64,000 nt of DNA, from positions 1 to 64,000 of the forward strand of contig JBHJGS010000048.1 of assembly GCA_050331575.1 (NCBI GenBank), written 5' to 3'. The notes beneath the pieces were generated by a model. The model worked only from the letters and a program-made list of their open reading frames with translations, was not told the DNA's origin and did not search any database. Of this stretch, positions 1-8,406 are shown in pieces. Numbering within the stretch: position 1 is the stretch's first letter; each line of letters begins with the position of its first letter. This DNA is from JBHJGS01 sp050331575. Lineage in GTDB: Bacteria > Pseudomonadota > Alphaproteobacteria > Sphingomonadales > Rhodothalassiaceae. The position numbers and the translations under genes are program-made.

Positions 1-237
1 GAGACGCTGTTCCACTCCCTGCCGCACGCGCGAGCCGTCCTGAACGGCTGGCGGCGCGACTACAACGAGGAACGACCCCACTCACAGCTCAGCTGGATGA
101 CGCCAGCGGAATACCGTCGCCAACTCTCCACCGCCGGCCGGGGCGCTGCGCTACGCCAAGGCTCCGCGCCCCGGCCTCTTGCAACCCCGATCCACGAAGG
201 ATCAAATCAACCCCGGGCTCTCGCTTCGGCTGGATGA
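1..237 (+). CDS. IS3-family transposase, C-terminal part of the integrase-core subunit (partial)
   Basis: An open frame runs from base 1 to a TGA at 235-237 and gives 78 residues. It begins ETLFHSLPHARAVLNGW and contains DYNEERPHSQLSWMTPAEY. In IS3-family OrfB proteins this is the end of the rve integrase core: the glutamate of the DDE triad lies just upstream, and the N-x-x-RPH-x-x-L segment followed by TPAE is characteristic. The last 35 or so residues are low-complexity and probably read-through into the element's tail. The 5' part is off the window, so activity cannot be judged. Confidence 0.85.
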   Translation, partial: ETLFHSLPHARAVLNGWRRDYNEERPHSQLSWMTPAEYRRQLSTAGRGAALRQGSAPRPLATPIHEGSNQPRALASAG

Positions 238-255
238 AAGACGGGAGTCACGTCA
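1..255 (+). mobile_element. 3' end of an IS3-family insertion sequence (left part outside the window)
   Basis: The window opens inside an insertion sequence. It holds the last part of the transposase frame and a short non-coding tail. The tail runs to a CA dinucleotide at 254-255, preceded by a sequence whose complement begins TGACGTGACTCCC. IS3-family ends start with TG and finish with CA, so this is a plausible right terminus. The left end, the first transposase frame and the target duplication lie outside the window, so the exact boundary is an inference. Confidence 0.6.
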
Positions 256-396
256 GCCCATCTCGACCGGCGGCGAGCGCTCCCGCCACGTGCGAGGTCT
301 TCGCCATATCGCGGGCGTTCTCCCCGCTGATCGGATCATATCCTACCCCGCGGGGCGGCGGCATTTGGGTGATCGGGCCGGCGTTCGGCGGGTCGA

Positions 397-975
397 TCAG
401 CCCTGAGGCTGATAGCTCATCGGGCGGATCGGGCGGACGGTGCTGGCGTGGGGGCCTTGCGGGCTGTCGCCGGCGAACACCACCAGTTCCACGGTCTGGC
501 CCTCCTCAAGATCGCCAATGCCGCCCTCGACCAGGGCATGTTCGTGGAAATAGATCTCGCGGCCATCATGGGTCTCAATGAAGCCATAGGACTGTTGCGG
601 GAACAGCCGGCGGATGCGGCCCTGCAGCGGCGCGTCATGATGCTTGACCTCGCCGCGGATCTTGCGGCGATAGCTTTTCAGCCGGCGTTCCGCGGCATCA
701 AAGGCGTCGCGCACGGCCTGATAGACATCCTCATGCGCCTCGTTGGCGCCGGGATCGCGGCTGATGACGATCTCGTCCTGCGGCACGCTCATCAAGATGC
801 GGACATGATAGAGATTGCCGGTGCGGTGCTGCTTGTGCGGCCGCTCCACCGCCACCCGGCAGGCCACCAGCCGGTCGGTCAGTCGGTCCAGCTTGGCGAC
901 GCGTTCGCGCACCAATGCTTCCAGCGCATCGGATTGATCCAGGCCGGGGAAGGACAGTTCCAAAGGCACCTGCAT
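397..975 (-). CDS. HPF/RaiA-like ribosome-associated protein fused to a cold-shock domain
   Basis: A protein of 192 residues in two parts. Residues 1 to about 110 resemble the S30EA/HPF fold (opening MQVPLELSF, then a basic helix with ERRLKSYRRKIRGE). Residues about 115-185 form a cold-shock-type OB fold (GRIRRLFPQQSYGFI, EIYFHEHAL, GQTVELVVF). HPF domains bind the 30S decoding region and cold-shock domains bind RNA, so a ribosome-protection or RNA-chaperone role is inferred. I chose ATG at 975 because GGAG lies six bases upstream; ATG at 981 is the alternative. A conventional long HPF is encoded at 22980-23576, so this would be a second factor. The gene reads toward the IS remnant. Confidence 0.8.
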   Translation of the reverse strand: MQVPLELSFPGLDQSDALEALVRERVAKLDRLTDRLVACRVAVERPHKQHRTGNLYHVRILMSVPQDEIVISRDPGANEAHEDVYQAVRDAFDAAERRLKSYRRKIRGEVKHHDAPLQGRIRRLFPQQSYGFIETHDGREIYFHEHALVEGGIGDLEEGQTVELVVFAGDSPQGPHASTVRPIRPMSYQPQG

Positions 976-1020
976 CGCCATCTCCACAAAGCATAAGGGG
1001 GGACGCAGGCTCAACGCCCA

Positions 1021-1068
1021 GGCCGTCCTCGTGGTTCTGGGTTATTCTGGCCGCCCTCGTGGTTCTGG
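1021..1068. repeat. Imperfect 20-bp direct repeat upstream of sdhC
   Basis: The segment GGCCGTCCTCGTGGTTCTGG at 1021-1040 recurs at 1049-1068 with one mismatch, a 28-bp period. It lies in the 250-bp gap between the divergent HPF-like gene and sdhC, where promoters for both are expected. It could be a duplicated regulator site or a chance duplication. Confidence 0.6.
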
Positions 1069-1226
1069 CCGAAGCCGGGTTCGGCCTCCGGCCAGGGGTG
1101 GGCTGGCCGGGATTTCCTGCCGCATGCGCCTTGCCGCCGGCGCCGCAGGCGTCTAAGTCAACGGCCACAACCGCGCAATAGTCCGCGCCCGTCCCGGCGC
1201 ACCTTATCGCTTCGGAGGATGCCCCC

Positions 1227-1625
1227 ATGGCCGAGGTCCGAAATCGCCCCTTGTCCCCGCATATCGGCATTTGGCGCTGGCGCCTGCATATGCTGTTGTC
1301 GATCTCCCATCGCGGGACCGGCATGGTCAATACCGTCGCGGCCGTGTGCCTGGTGTGGTGGCTGGTGGCGCTGGCCTCAGGGCCGGAGGATTACGCCAGG
1401 TTCGTCAGCTCTGTGGAAAGCTGGTTCGGCCGCTTGGTGCTGTTTGGCTTCACCTTATCCTTCATGCTGCACATGGCCACCGGTATCCGCCATCTGATCA
1501 TGGATACCGGGGCCGGGCTGGAGATCGGCCAGAACAAGCGATTGAACCGCACCGTGGTGGCCGCAGCGATCGTCGCGACGATCCTGGTTTGGGTCCTGGG
1601 CTATTGGTCAGCAGGGGAGTTTTGA
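1227..1625 (+). CDS. sdhC: Succinate dehydrogenase cytochrome b556 subunit
   Basis: First membrane anchor of complex II, 132 residues with three hydrophobic helices. The amino end has RPLSPHIGIWRW and the quinone-site signature SISHRGTG (residues 25-32). The second helix carries LHMATGIRHLIMD, where His82 fits the heme b ligand. The start is ATG at 1227, a few bases after GGAGG in the upstream leader. It opens the sdhC-sdhD-sdhA group, with 3-base gaps to sdhD and from sdhD to sdhA. With SdhD it anchors SdhA and SdhB in the inner membrane and passes electrons to ubiquinone. No truncation is visible. Confidence 0.97.
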   Translation: MAEVRNRPLSPHIGIWRWRLHMLLSISHRGTGMVNTVAAVCLVWWLVALASGPEDYARFVSSVESWFGRLVLFGFTLSFMLHMATGIRHLIMDTGAGLEIGQNKRLNRTVVAAAIVATILVWVLGYWSAGEF

Positions 1626-1628
1626 GCG

Positions 1629-2003
1629 ATGCGCACGCCCTTAGCCAAGGTTCGCGGTCTGGGGTCGGCCAAAGAAGGCACCGGCCATTGGTGGACGCAG
1701 CGGGTCACCGCGATCCTCAATCTGGTGCTGTTGACGTGGCTGGTGGCCTCCTTTGTGGTGCTGGCCGGGACGGATTATGCCGGCGCCAAGGCCTGGCTGC
1801 AGCATCCGGTCGCAGCGGCACTGATGGTCCTGGCGGTTGGCAATCTGTTCTATCATGTCCGCACGGGACTGCAGGTCGCCATTGAAGACTATATCCATAA
1901 GGAGGGCACCAAGGTGGTGCTGTTGGCGCTGCTGACATTGGTCTGCCTCTTGCTAGCCGCCATTGGGATCATCGCCGTCCTGTCCATCGCCTTTGGGAGC
2001 TGA
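1629..2003 (+). CDS. sdhD: Succinate dehydrogenase hydrophobic membrane anchor subunit
   Basis: Second membrane anchor, 124 residues and three predicted helices. The signature is NLFYHVRTGLQVAIEDY at about residues 72-88: His76 is the expected second heme b ligand, and the Asp-Tyr pair belongs to the quinone pocket. The basic N-terminus (KVRGLGSAKEGTGHWWTQR) is typical of alphaproteobacterial SdhD. The three bases to sdhC and three to sdhA indicate one transcript. Confidence 0.96.
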   Translation: MRTPLAKVRGLGSAKEGTGHWWTQRVTAILNLVLLTWLVASFVVLAGTDYAGAKAWLQHPVAAALMVLAVGNLFYHVRTGLQVAIEDYIHKEGTKVVLLALLTLVCLLLAAIGIIAVLSIAFGS

Positions 2004-2006
2004 GTC

Positions 2007-3800
2007 ATGGCCGAGGCCTATCCGATCATCGATCATGTCTACGACGCCGTGATTGTGGGCGCCGGCGGCTCCGGCCTGCGCGCGACCATGGGGCTGGCCG
2101 AGCAGGGCCTGAAGACCGCCTGCATCACCAAGGTATTTCCGACCCGCTCGCACACCGTGGCGGCCCAGGGCGGCATCGCCGCTGCGTTGGGCAATATGGG
2201 CGACGATCGCTGGCAGTGGCACGCCTTCGACACGGTGAAGGGCTCAGACTGGCTGGGCGATCAGGATGCCATCGAATATCTGTGCCGCAACGCGCCGCAA
2301 GCGGTCTATGAGCTGGAGCATTATGGCGTCCCGTTCAGCCGCACGGAGGCGGGCAAGATCTATCAGCGCGCATTCGGCGGCATGACCACGCAATTCGGCG
2401 AGGGCCCGTCGGCCCAGCGCACCTGTGCCGCAGCCGACCGCACCGGCCATGCCATGCTGCATGCGCTTTACCAGCAGTCGCTGAAATACCGCACCGAATT
2501 CTTCATCGAATATTTCGCGCTCGACCTGATTATGGAAGAGGGCGAGTGCCGTGGTGTGATCGCGCTCAGCCTGGAGGACGGCACGCTGCACCGCTTTGCG
2601 TCAAAAGCGGTAGTGCTGGCCACCGGCGGCTATGGCCGGGCCTATTTCTCCGCCACCTCCGCGCACACCTGCACCGGTGATGGCGGCGGCATGGTGATCC
2701 GCGCCGGCTTGCCGATGCAGGATATGGAGTTCGTGCAGTTCCATCCCACCGGCGTCTATGGCGCGGGCGTGCTGATCACGGAAGGGGCGCGCGGCGAGGG
2801 CGGCATCCTGCGCAATTCCGAAGGCGAGCGGTTCATGGAGCGCTACGCGCCCTCGGCCAAGGATTTGGCCAGCCGCGATGTGGTGTCCCGCTCCATGGCC
2901 TCGGAAATCCGCGAAGGCCGCGGGGTCGGGCCGGAGCAGGATCATATTGAGCTGCATCTGAGCCATATTGACCCGGCGATCCTGGCTGAACGGCTGCCGG
3001 GCATTTCCGAAACCGCCAAGGTGTTCGCCGGCGTCGACGTCACCAAGGCGCCGATCCCGGTGATCCCGACGGTGCACTATAATATGGGCGGCATCCCGAC
3101 CAATTATCACGGCGAGGTGGTGACCCTGAAGGACGGCGATCCCGATGCGGTGGTGCCGGGGCTGTTCGCGGTGGGCGAGGCCGGCTGCGTGTCGGTGCAT
3201 GGGGCCAACCGGTTGGGCTCGAACTCGCTGATCGATCTGGTGGTGTTCGGTCGGGCGGCGGCCTTGCGCGTGGCTGATCTGGTCAAGCCCGGCGACGGGC
3301 AGAAGGGCCGCGGCCTGAAGGGCGACAGCACCGAGAAGGCGCTGGCTCGGCTGGACCGGTTCCGCCATGCCTCCGGCGGCTCCCCCACCGCCGAGATTCG
3401 CGGCAAAATGCAGAAGACCATGCAGTCCAATTGTGCGGTGTTTCGTAACACCGAAATTCTGGACGAGGGCAAGCGCAAGATCGATACGGTCTATCAGCAA
3501 ATGGCCGATATTCGCGTCACCGATCGGTCCTTGGTTTGGAACTCCGATCTGATTGAAACGCTTGAACTCGACAATATGATCGGTCAGGCGGTGGTGACCA
3601 TGCATTGCGCCTCCAACCGCACGGAAAGCCGGGGCGCGCACATGCATGAAGACCATCCCAAGCGGGACGATGAGCAGTGGATGAAGCACACGCTGGCTTG
3701 GTTCCGGGATGGGGCTGTGGAGGTCGACTACCGTCCGGTGCACACCTACACCCTCTCCGACGAGCTGGACTATATCAAGCCGAAGGCGCGGGTGTATTGA
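2007..3800 (+). CDS. sdhA: Succinate dehydrogenase flavoprotein subunit
   Basis: Catalytic flavoprotein of complex II, oxidising succinate to fumarate; 597 residues, the usual length. The dinucleotide-binding GAGGSGLRATMGLAEQG starts at residue 18. SHTVAAQGG places the covalent-FAD histidine at His49. Downstream are the substrate-loop GEGGILRNSEGERFMERY and the VHGANRLGSNSLIDLVVFGR segment. The C-terminal DDEQWMKHTLAWF is also typical. Unusually, the next gene on this strand is a methyltransferase after a 194-base gap, not sdhB. Confidence 0.98.
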   Translation: MAEAYPIIDHVYDAVIVGAGGSGLRATMGLAEQGLKTACITKVFPTRSHTVAAQGGIAAALGNMGDDRWQWHAFDTVKGSDWLGDQDAIEYLCRNAPQAVYELEHYGVPFSRTEAGKIYQRAFGGMTTQFGEGPSAQRTCAAADRTGHAMLHALYQQSLKYRTEFFIEYFALDLIMEEGECRGVIALSLEDGTLHRFASKAVVLATGGYGRAYFSATSAHTCTGDGGGMVIRAGLPMQDMEFVQFHPTGVYGAGVLITEGARGEGGILRNSEGERFMERYAPSAKDLASRDVVSRSMASEIREGRGVGPEQDHIELHLSHIDPAILAERLPGISETAKVFAGVDVTKAPIPVIPTVHYNMGGIPTNYHGEVVTLKDGDPDAVVPGLFAVGEAGCVSVHGANRLGSNSLIDLVVFGRAAALRVADLVKPGDGQKGRGLKGDSTEKALARLDRFRHASGGSPTAEIRGKMQKTMQSNCAVFRNTEILDEGKRKIDTVYQQMADIRVTDRSLVWNSDLIETLELDNMIGQAVVTMHCASNRTESRGAHMHEDHPKRDDEQWMKHTLAWFRDGAVEVDYRPVHTYTLSDELDYIKPKARVY

Positions 3801-3994
3801 GAGCCTGGGTGTCTTGAGAAAGAGGGGGGACGGGCCTTCGATGAGGGCAAGGGTCAGCAGATCGAACAGCCAGGGGTCGCTCCCCGCCGGGGCCTGGGTC
3901 GGGACGGGCCGTCACCCGATCTCTTCTGGTCCGGCTTGGGCAGGCCGAGGCGCGCCGAGCAGGCGGCATCGGCCTCAGTGATCCGGAGAGCGGG

Positions 3995-4747
3995 ATGCCA
4001 CGGTCGATATGGCAGAGTGCGAAAGCAGGGTATCGGGCGTTCCGGCTCGCCCGCTGGCATGGGACGGAACTGGATCAGTATTTCCAGCTGTGGGAGGGCT
4101 TCGCCGAGCGCGAGTGCCCGATATGCGGCTACCAAGGTCCGTTTCAACCCGCCGGCCTGCAGGTGCGCATCGATGCCCGCTGCCGCCGGTGCGGCTCCTT
4201 CGACCGGCATCGCCTGCTGAAGTTGGTGCTCGACCGCCGGACACCGATCAACCGCGACATGGATGTGCTGCATTTTGCGCCGGAGCGCCTGATCGCCGAT
4301 CTGGTGCGGCCGATCTGCCGCAGCTATCTCAGCGCCGATATCAAGCCCGGGCGGGCCCAGCGGGTCTTGAACATTGAGGAAATTGCGCTTGAGCCGGACA
4401 GCGTCGACGCGGTGATTTGCTCGCATGTCCTGGAACATGTAGACGATGTCGCTGCGCTGGCCTCGCTTTATCGGATCCTTCGACCCGGTGGGCTGGCGAT
4501 CTTGATGGTTCCGATGGTCGAAGGCTGGGACGAAACGTACGAAAATCCCGCGGTCACCGGCCGTCACGACCGGGTGCTGCATTTTGGCCAATGGGATCAT
4601 ATGCGAATGTATGGCCGAGATTTCCGCGAGCGCGTGCGCGCCGCCGGCTTCGAGCTGGACGAGGTCACCGCCGTGGAGCCGGACGTGTCGCGCTATGGCC
4701 TGCAGCGCGGAGAAAAGGTGTTTCTGGCGGGCAAACCGAGCCGGTAA
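3995..4747 (+). CDS. Class I SAM-dependent methyltransferase with N-terminal zinc ribbon, inserted between sdhA and sdhB
   Basis: A 250-residue protein. CPIC at 41-44 and CRRC at 63-66 form a probable zinc knuckle. A Rossmann methyltransferase follows: VLHFAPERL at 91-99 replaces the usual glycine-rich motif I, then DAVICSHVLEHVDD at 138-151 and ILRPGGLAIL. The HFGQWDHMRMYG segment is seen in methyltransferases found near surface-glycan genes. The start at 3995 has GGAGAG seven bases upstream. Nothing in the sequence ties it to complex II, and its substrate is unknown. It sits between sdhA and sdhB on the same strand, 30 bases before sdhB, so it may be co-transcribed with them. Confidence 0.88.
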   Translation: MPRSIWQSAKAGYRAFRLARWHGTELDQYFQLWEGFAERECPICGYQGPFQPAGLQVRIDARCRRCGSFDRHRLLKLVLDRRTPINRDMDVLHFAPERLIADLVRPICRSYLSADIKPGRAQRVLNIEEIALEPDSVDAVICSHVLEHVDDVAALASLYRILRPGGLAILMVPMVEGWDETYENPAVTGRHDRVLHFGQWDHMRMYGRDFRERVRAAGFELDEVTAVEPDVSRYGLQRGEKVFLAGKPSR

Positions 4748-4777
4748 CCGCCCATTCAAACGGTAAGGAACGCAAAC

Positions 4778-5557
4778 ATGGTCGAATTGGCATTGCCGAA
4801 AAACAGCCGCGTCAAGAAGGGCCGGCATTTCAAGCTGGAAAGCGATGCAAAGCGGGTCAAGGCCTTCCATGTTTATCGCTGGAACCCCGACGAGGGCGGC
4901 AACCCCCGCATGGATCGCTATGATATCGATCTGGATGCCTGTGGGCCAATGGTCCTGGACGCCTTGATCAAGATCAAGAACGAAATCGATCCGACGCTGA
5001 CCTTCCGTCGCTCCTGCCGGGAGGGCGTTTGCGGGTCCTGTGCCATGAACATCAACGGCACCAATACCCTCGCCTGCACCGCGCCGATCGAGGATCGCAA
5101 GGGCGATATCCTCATCTATCCGCTGCCGCATCAGGACGTCATCAAGGATCTGGTGCCTGACTTGAACGGTTTTTTCGCGCAATATGCCGCAATCAAGCCG
5201 TGGATGGAGACCCAGACGCCGGCCCCCAGCAAGGAACGCCTGCAAAGCCGGGAGGATCGTGTTAAGCTGGACGGGCTTTACGAGTGCATCTTGTGCGCCT
5301 GCTGTTCCACGGCTTGTCCCAGCTATTGGTGGAACGCCGACAAATATCTGGGGCCGGCGGCGCTTTTGCAGGCTTATCGCTGGATCATTGACAGCCGGGA
5401 CGAAATGACGGGTGAGCGGCTGGACGATCTGGAGGATCCGTTTCGCCTGTATCGCTGCCACACCATCATGAATTGCGCCAATGTTTGCCCCAAGGGGCTT
5501 AACCCGGCCAAGGCGATCGCTGAAATCAAGAAGCTGATGCTGGAGCGGCGGGTCTAG
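4778..5557 (+). CDS. sdhB: Succinate dehydrogenase iron-sulfur subunit
   Basis: Iron-sulfur subunit, 259 residues, linking SdhA to the membrane anchors. The [2Fe-2S] cysteines are Cys80, 85, 88 and 100 (SCREGVCGSCAMN). The [4Fe-4S] and [3Fe-4S] ligands lie in CILCACCSTACP (170-181) and in CHTIMNCANVCPKG (227-240), so all three clusters should form. It is separated from sdhA by the methyltransferase gene. A hairpin and a dispersed repeat follow its stop codon. Confidence 0.97.
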   Translation: MVELALPKNSRVKKGRHFKLESDAKRVKAFHVYRWNPDEGGNPRMDRYDIDLDACGPMVLDALIKIKNEIDPTLTFRRSCREGVCGSCAMNINGTNTLACTAPIEDRKGDILIYPLPHQDVIKDLVPDLNGFFAQYAAIKPWMETQTPAPSKERLQSREDRVKLDGLYECILCACCSTACPSYWWNADKYLGPAALLQAYRWIIDSRDEMTGERLDDLEDPFRLYRCHTIMNCANVCPKGLNPAKAIAEIKKLMLERRV

Positions 5558-5571
5558 AGCCGTTTCCGATC

Positions 5572-5598
5572 AAACCGACTCACTTCGACAGTCGGTTT
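5572..5598. terminator. Hairpin 3' of sdhB, possible terminator
   Basis: AAACCGACT at 5572-5580 pairs perfectly with AGTCGGTTT at 5590-5598 across a nine-base loop, 15 bases after the sdhB stop. No T-run follows on the plus strand (an A-run does), so it is not a textbook terminator. It could be an RNA-stabilising hairpin or part of the repeat cluster that follows. Confidence 0.4.
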
Positions 5599-5625
5599 GG
5601 CCGAAAAAAGACTCCAGGATTTATC

Positions 5626-5693
5626 GGTTTAGAGTGTTGCATCCGGCCTCATGGATCACCAAAGGTGAGCCAATGAGATCGGGCAGCGCTCTA
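5626..5693 (+). repeat. Dispersed palindromic repeat, family 1, copy 1
   Basis: About 68 bases starting GGTTTAGAGTGTTGC and ending GCAGCGCTCTAG. The outer arms AGAGTGTTGC and GCAGCGCTCT pair over ten positions with G-U wobbles. Inside, CTCAT/ATGAG and TCACC/GGTGA form nested stems. A copy close to 90% identical lies inverted at 39576-39643. The size, intergenic position and fold suggest a REP- or MITE-like element. Confidence 0.8.
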
Positions 5694-5771
5694 GGCGCAA
5701 CGGCCTTATTGATTCTTGTGCCGAAACAGGGTCTCTTGTTGCTTCGATCGCTGAGCAACAGGAGGGAGTTC

Positions 5772-7724
5772 ATGAGCATCCGGGGAGTCGGCGCGCTGGG
5801 CGTTTGCGCGCTGCTATTATGGGGCTGCGGCCAGGCGGCCGAGGCGCCGAAGCAGGAGGCGCAGGCAGCCGAGAGCGTGCCGACCTACTCTGCCGACCAG
5901 TTTTATCAGACCATCACCTACGGCATCGCCGCCAGCTCTGAGCATGCGTTTGCGCCAGATGGGCAGTATGTTCTGATCCATTCCGATAAGACCGGCATCT
6001 TCAATGTTTATGCAATGCCGGTCGATGGCGGCGCGGCGGAGCAGCTGACCCAGTCGACCGACCATGCCACCTTCGCGGTCAGCTATTTTCCTGACGGCGA
6101 CCGCTTCTTGTACACCTTTGACCAGGGCGGCAATGAGCTGAACCAAATCTATGTCGGCGGGATCGACGGCGATCCGGTCAATCTGACCCCGGGTGAAAAC
6201 ACAAAGGCAGGCTTTGCCGGCTGGCACGAAGGCGATCAGGCCTTTTTCCTGACCACCAATGAGCGCGACCCGGCGGCCTTCGATCTCTACCGCTATGACG
6301 CTCAGCAATATGACCGCGCCTTGGTGTACGAAAATACTGAGGCCGATGCCATCGCCGCGGTTAGCCCGAACGGCCGCTATGTCGCGCTGATCCGCGCCAA
6401 CACCTCCGCAGACAATAACATCTTGCTGGCGGATCTGCAGTCCGACGCCGCGCCGCAACTGATCACCGAGCATGAGGGCGACATCGATCATCGCGTCTAC
6501 GGATTTTCGCCCAGCGGCGATGCGCTGATCTACGGCACCGACGAGCATGGCGAATTCACCGAAGCCTGGTCCTATGACCTGGAAACCGGCGAGACGGCAA
6601 AATCCTATTCCGCGGACTGGGACGTGGTGTTCGTCGATCACAGCCCGTCCGGGCGCTACACCGTCTATGGCGTCAATGCCGATGCCCAGACCCAGGTCAC
6701 CATCGTCGAAAACAGCACCGACACGCCGGTTCAGATGCCCCAGGGCATTCCCGACGGCCAGCTCTCCGGCATCCGGTTCAGCCCGGATGAACGCCGCATG
6801 GCGGTGATGGTGCGCAGCGACACCTCACCGGCGGACCTGTTCATCGTCGATTTGTCCGCGCCGGAAGCGGAGCGGCTGACCAGCGCGCTGAATGCCGACA
6901 TCGCCGAAGAGCACCTGGTCACCGCCTCGGTCGCGCGGTTTGAAAGCTATGACGGGCTGGACATCCCCGGCATTCTCTACAAGCCGCACCAAGCCTCGGC
7001 CGACACGCCGGTGCCGGCGCTGGTCTGGGTGCATGGCGGCCCGGGCGGGCAGAGCCGCAAGGGCTACAATCCCACCATCCAGCATCTGGTCAATCACGGC
7101 TACGCCGTCTACGCGATCAACAATCGCGGTTCGTCGGGCTACGGAAAGACCTTCTACCATATGGACGATAAGCGTCATGGCGAGGCGGATCTGGCCGATG
7201 TGGTGGCGTCGAAGGACTTCCTGGCCGGCAAGGATTGGATCGACGGGGAGCGTATCGGCATCATCGGCGGCTCCTATGGCGGCTATATGGTGACCGCTGC
7301 CCTGGCGTTCGAGCCGGAGGTGTTCGATGTCGGCGTGGATATTTTCGGGGTGACCAACTGGGTGCGCACCCTGAAATCGATCCCGCCCTGGTGGGAGGCC
7401 TTCAAGAAATCGCTCTATGACGAGATGGGCGATCCGGCTACCGATGAGGAGCGTCTGCGCCGCATCTCCTCGCTGTTCCACGCCGACCAGATCAAGAAGC
7501 CGATGCTGGTCATCCAAGGCGCCAATGATCCGCGCGTGCTGCAGGTGGAAAGCGATGAACTGGTCGAGGCGGTGCGCGCCAATGGCGTGCCGGTGGAATA
7601 TATCGTGTTCCCTGATGAAGGCCACGGCTTCCGCAGCCGCAAGAACCGCATCACCGCCTCGGAGGCCTATGTCGAATTCCTCGACACCTACCTGAAACAA
7701 CAAAAAACCGCGCAGGCGCAATAA
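5772..7724 (+). CDS. S9 family prolyl oligopeptidase-type serine peptidase, predicted lipoprotein
   Basis: About 650 residues. I chose ATG 5772 because AGGAGGG lies just upstream and a lipoprotein signal follows (basic start, hydrophobic run, lipobox LWGC with Cys19). An in-frame ATG 138 bases upstream would lack this arrangement. Residues about 30-390 are a beta-propeller with TolB-like blades. The C-terminal alpha/beta-hydrolase has GGSYGGYM (Ser501), QGANDPRV for the aspartate and DEGHGF for the histidine. The expected role is cleavage of short peptides in the periplasm, with the propeller gating access. It is transcribed alone, with a strong hairpin after the stop. Confidence 0.93.
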   Translation: MSIRGVGALGVCALLLWGCGQAAEAPKQEAQAAESVPTYSADQFYQTITYGIAASSEHAFAPDGQYVLIHSDKTGIFNVYAMPVDGGAAEQLTQSTDHATFAVSYFPDGDRFLYTFDQGGNELNQIYVGGIDGDPVNLTPGENTKAGFAGWHEGDQAFFLTTNERDPAAFDLYRYDAQQYDRALVYENTEADAIAAVSPNGRYVALIRANTSADNNILLADLQSDAAPQLITEHEGDIDHRVYGFSPSGDALIYGTDEHGEFTEAWSYDLETGETAKSYSADWDVVFVDHSPSGRYTVYGVNADAQTQVTIVENSTDTPVQMPQGIPDGQLSGIRFSPDERRMAVMVRSDTSPADLFIVDLSAPEAERLTSALNADIAEEHLVTASVARFESYDGLDIPGILYKPHQASADTPVPALVWVHGGPGGQSRKGYNPTIQHLVNHGYAVYAINNRGSSGYGKTFYHMDDKRHGEADLADVVASKDFLAGKDWIDGERIGIIGGSYGGYMVTAALAFEPEVFDVGVDIFGVTNWVRTLKSIPPWWEAFKKSLYDEMGDPATDEERLRRISSLFHADQIKKPMLVIQGANDPRVLQVESDELVEAVRANGVPVEYIVFPDEGHGFRSRKNRITASEAYVEFLDTYLKQQKTAQAQ

Positions 7725-7730
7725 GGCCGG

Positions 7731-7762
7731 CCCTCAGTCCCGGCTCCGGCCGGGACTGAGGG
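7731..7762 (+). terminator. 14-bp perfect hairpin after the S9 peptidase gene
   Basis: CCCTCAGTCCCGGC at 7731-7744 and GCCGGGACTGAGGG at 7749-7762 form a perfect 14-bp stem with a TCCG tetraloop, six bases past the stop codon. There is no T-run, but its strength and position fit a transcription end. A cytosine-rich run at about 7820-7840 precedes rnhA. Confidence 0.7.
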
Positions 7763-7931
7763 TCAAGCTGCGGGCAGCCTTGAATTGCATGCGGATCGTG
7801 GGGCTGCTGATCCGTGATCCGCCCCCTCCCCCCCCCGCTTTTGGCCCGGCACCCCGGCCTTTCGGTCTGTTGGGCTTGGCATGGCGTGAAAGATCGGCGA
7901 AGATAGGTGATGCGTCACCCGAGCGTTCGCC

Positions 7932-8375
7932 ATGCCGGCCGACAAGCGTGTAGAAATCTTCACCGATGGCGCCTGTTCGGGCAATCCCGGGCCGGGCGGC
8001 TGGGGCGCTGTGCTGCGCTATGGCACGGTGGAGAAGGAATTGAAGGGCGGCGCCAAACACACCACCAACAACCGGATGGAATTAACCGCGGCGATCGAGG
8101 CGCTGAGGGCGCTGAAGCGGCCGTCCCAGGTGGTGCTGACGACCGACAGTCAGTATGTTCAGAAGGGCATTTCGGAATGGCTGCCCGGCTGGAAGGCGCG
8201 CGGCTGGAAGACCGCGGCGAAAAAGCCGGTGAAGAACCAGGATCTGTGGCAGGCCCTGGATGAGCAGATCGCCCGGCATCAGGTGCGCTGGGCCTGGGTG
8301 AAGGGTCACGCCGGCCACCCAGAAAATGAACGCGCCGACGGCCTGGCCAATGAGGGCATGGCCGCCTTCCGCTGA
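7932..8375 (+). CDS. rnhA: Ribonuclease HI
   Basis: A 147-residue cytoplasmic endonuclease that removes RNA from RNA-DNA hybrids. The family motifs are present in order: IFTDGACSGNPGPGGWG with the first catalytic Asp, NNRMEL with the Glu, TTDSQYV with the second Asp, and WVKGHAGHPENERAD with the active-site His and final Asp. Length matches E. coli RNase HI. It is convergent with the glycan cluster on the other strand, 31 bases between stop codons. Confidence 0.97.
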   Translation: MPADKRVEIFTDGACSGNPGPGGWGAVLRYGTVEKELKGGAKHTTNNRMELTAAIEALRALKRPSQVVLTTDSQYVQKGISEWLPGWKARGWKTAAKKPVKNQDLWQALDEQIARHQVRWAWVKGHAGHPENERADGLANEGMAAFR

Positions 8376-8406
8376 GGCGGGTTCTGAGGGGTCGGTGCCA
8401 TCCTGG

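Noticed and set aside
238..396. Possible gene remnant between the IS end and the HPF-like gene
   Set aside because: Short frames on both strands have no recognisable motif; I see nothing in this stretch beyond the IS end.
915..1181. Plus-strand frame with an apparent membrane helix (FWVILAALVVLAEAG) upstream of sdhC
   Set aside because: Half overlaps the HPF-like gene antisense; the helix comes from the direct repeat, and there is no ribosome site.
3854..5461. Minus-strand frame of 535 residues across the methyltransferase and sdhB
   Set aside because: Both plus-strand genes have clear motifs and ribosome sites; the long antisense frame is typical of GC-rich DNA.
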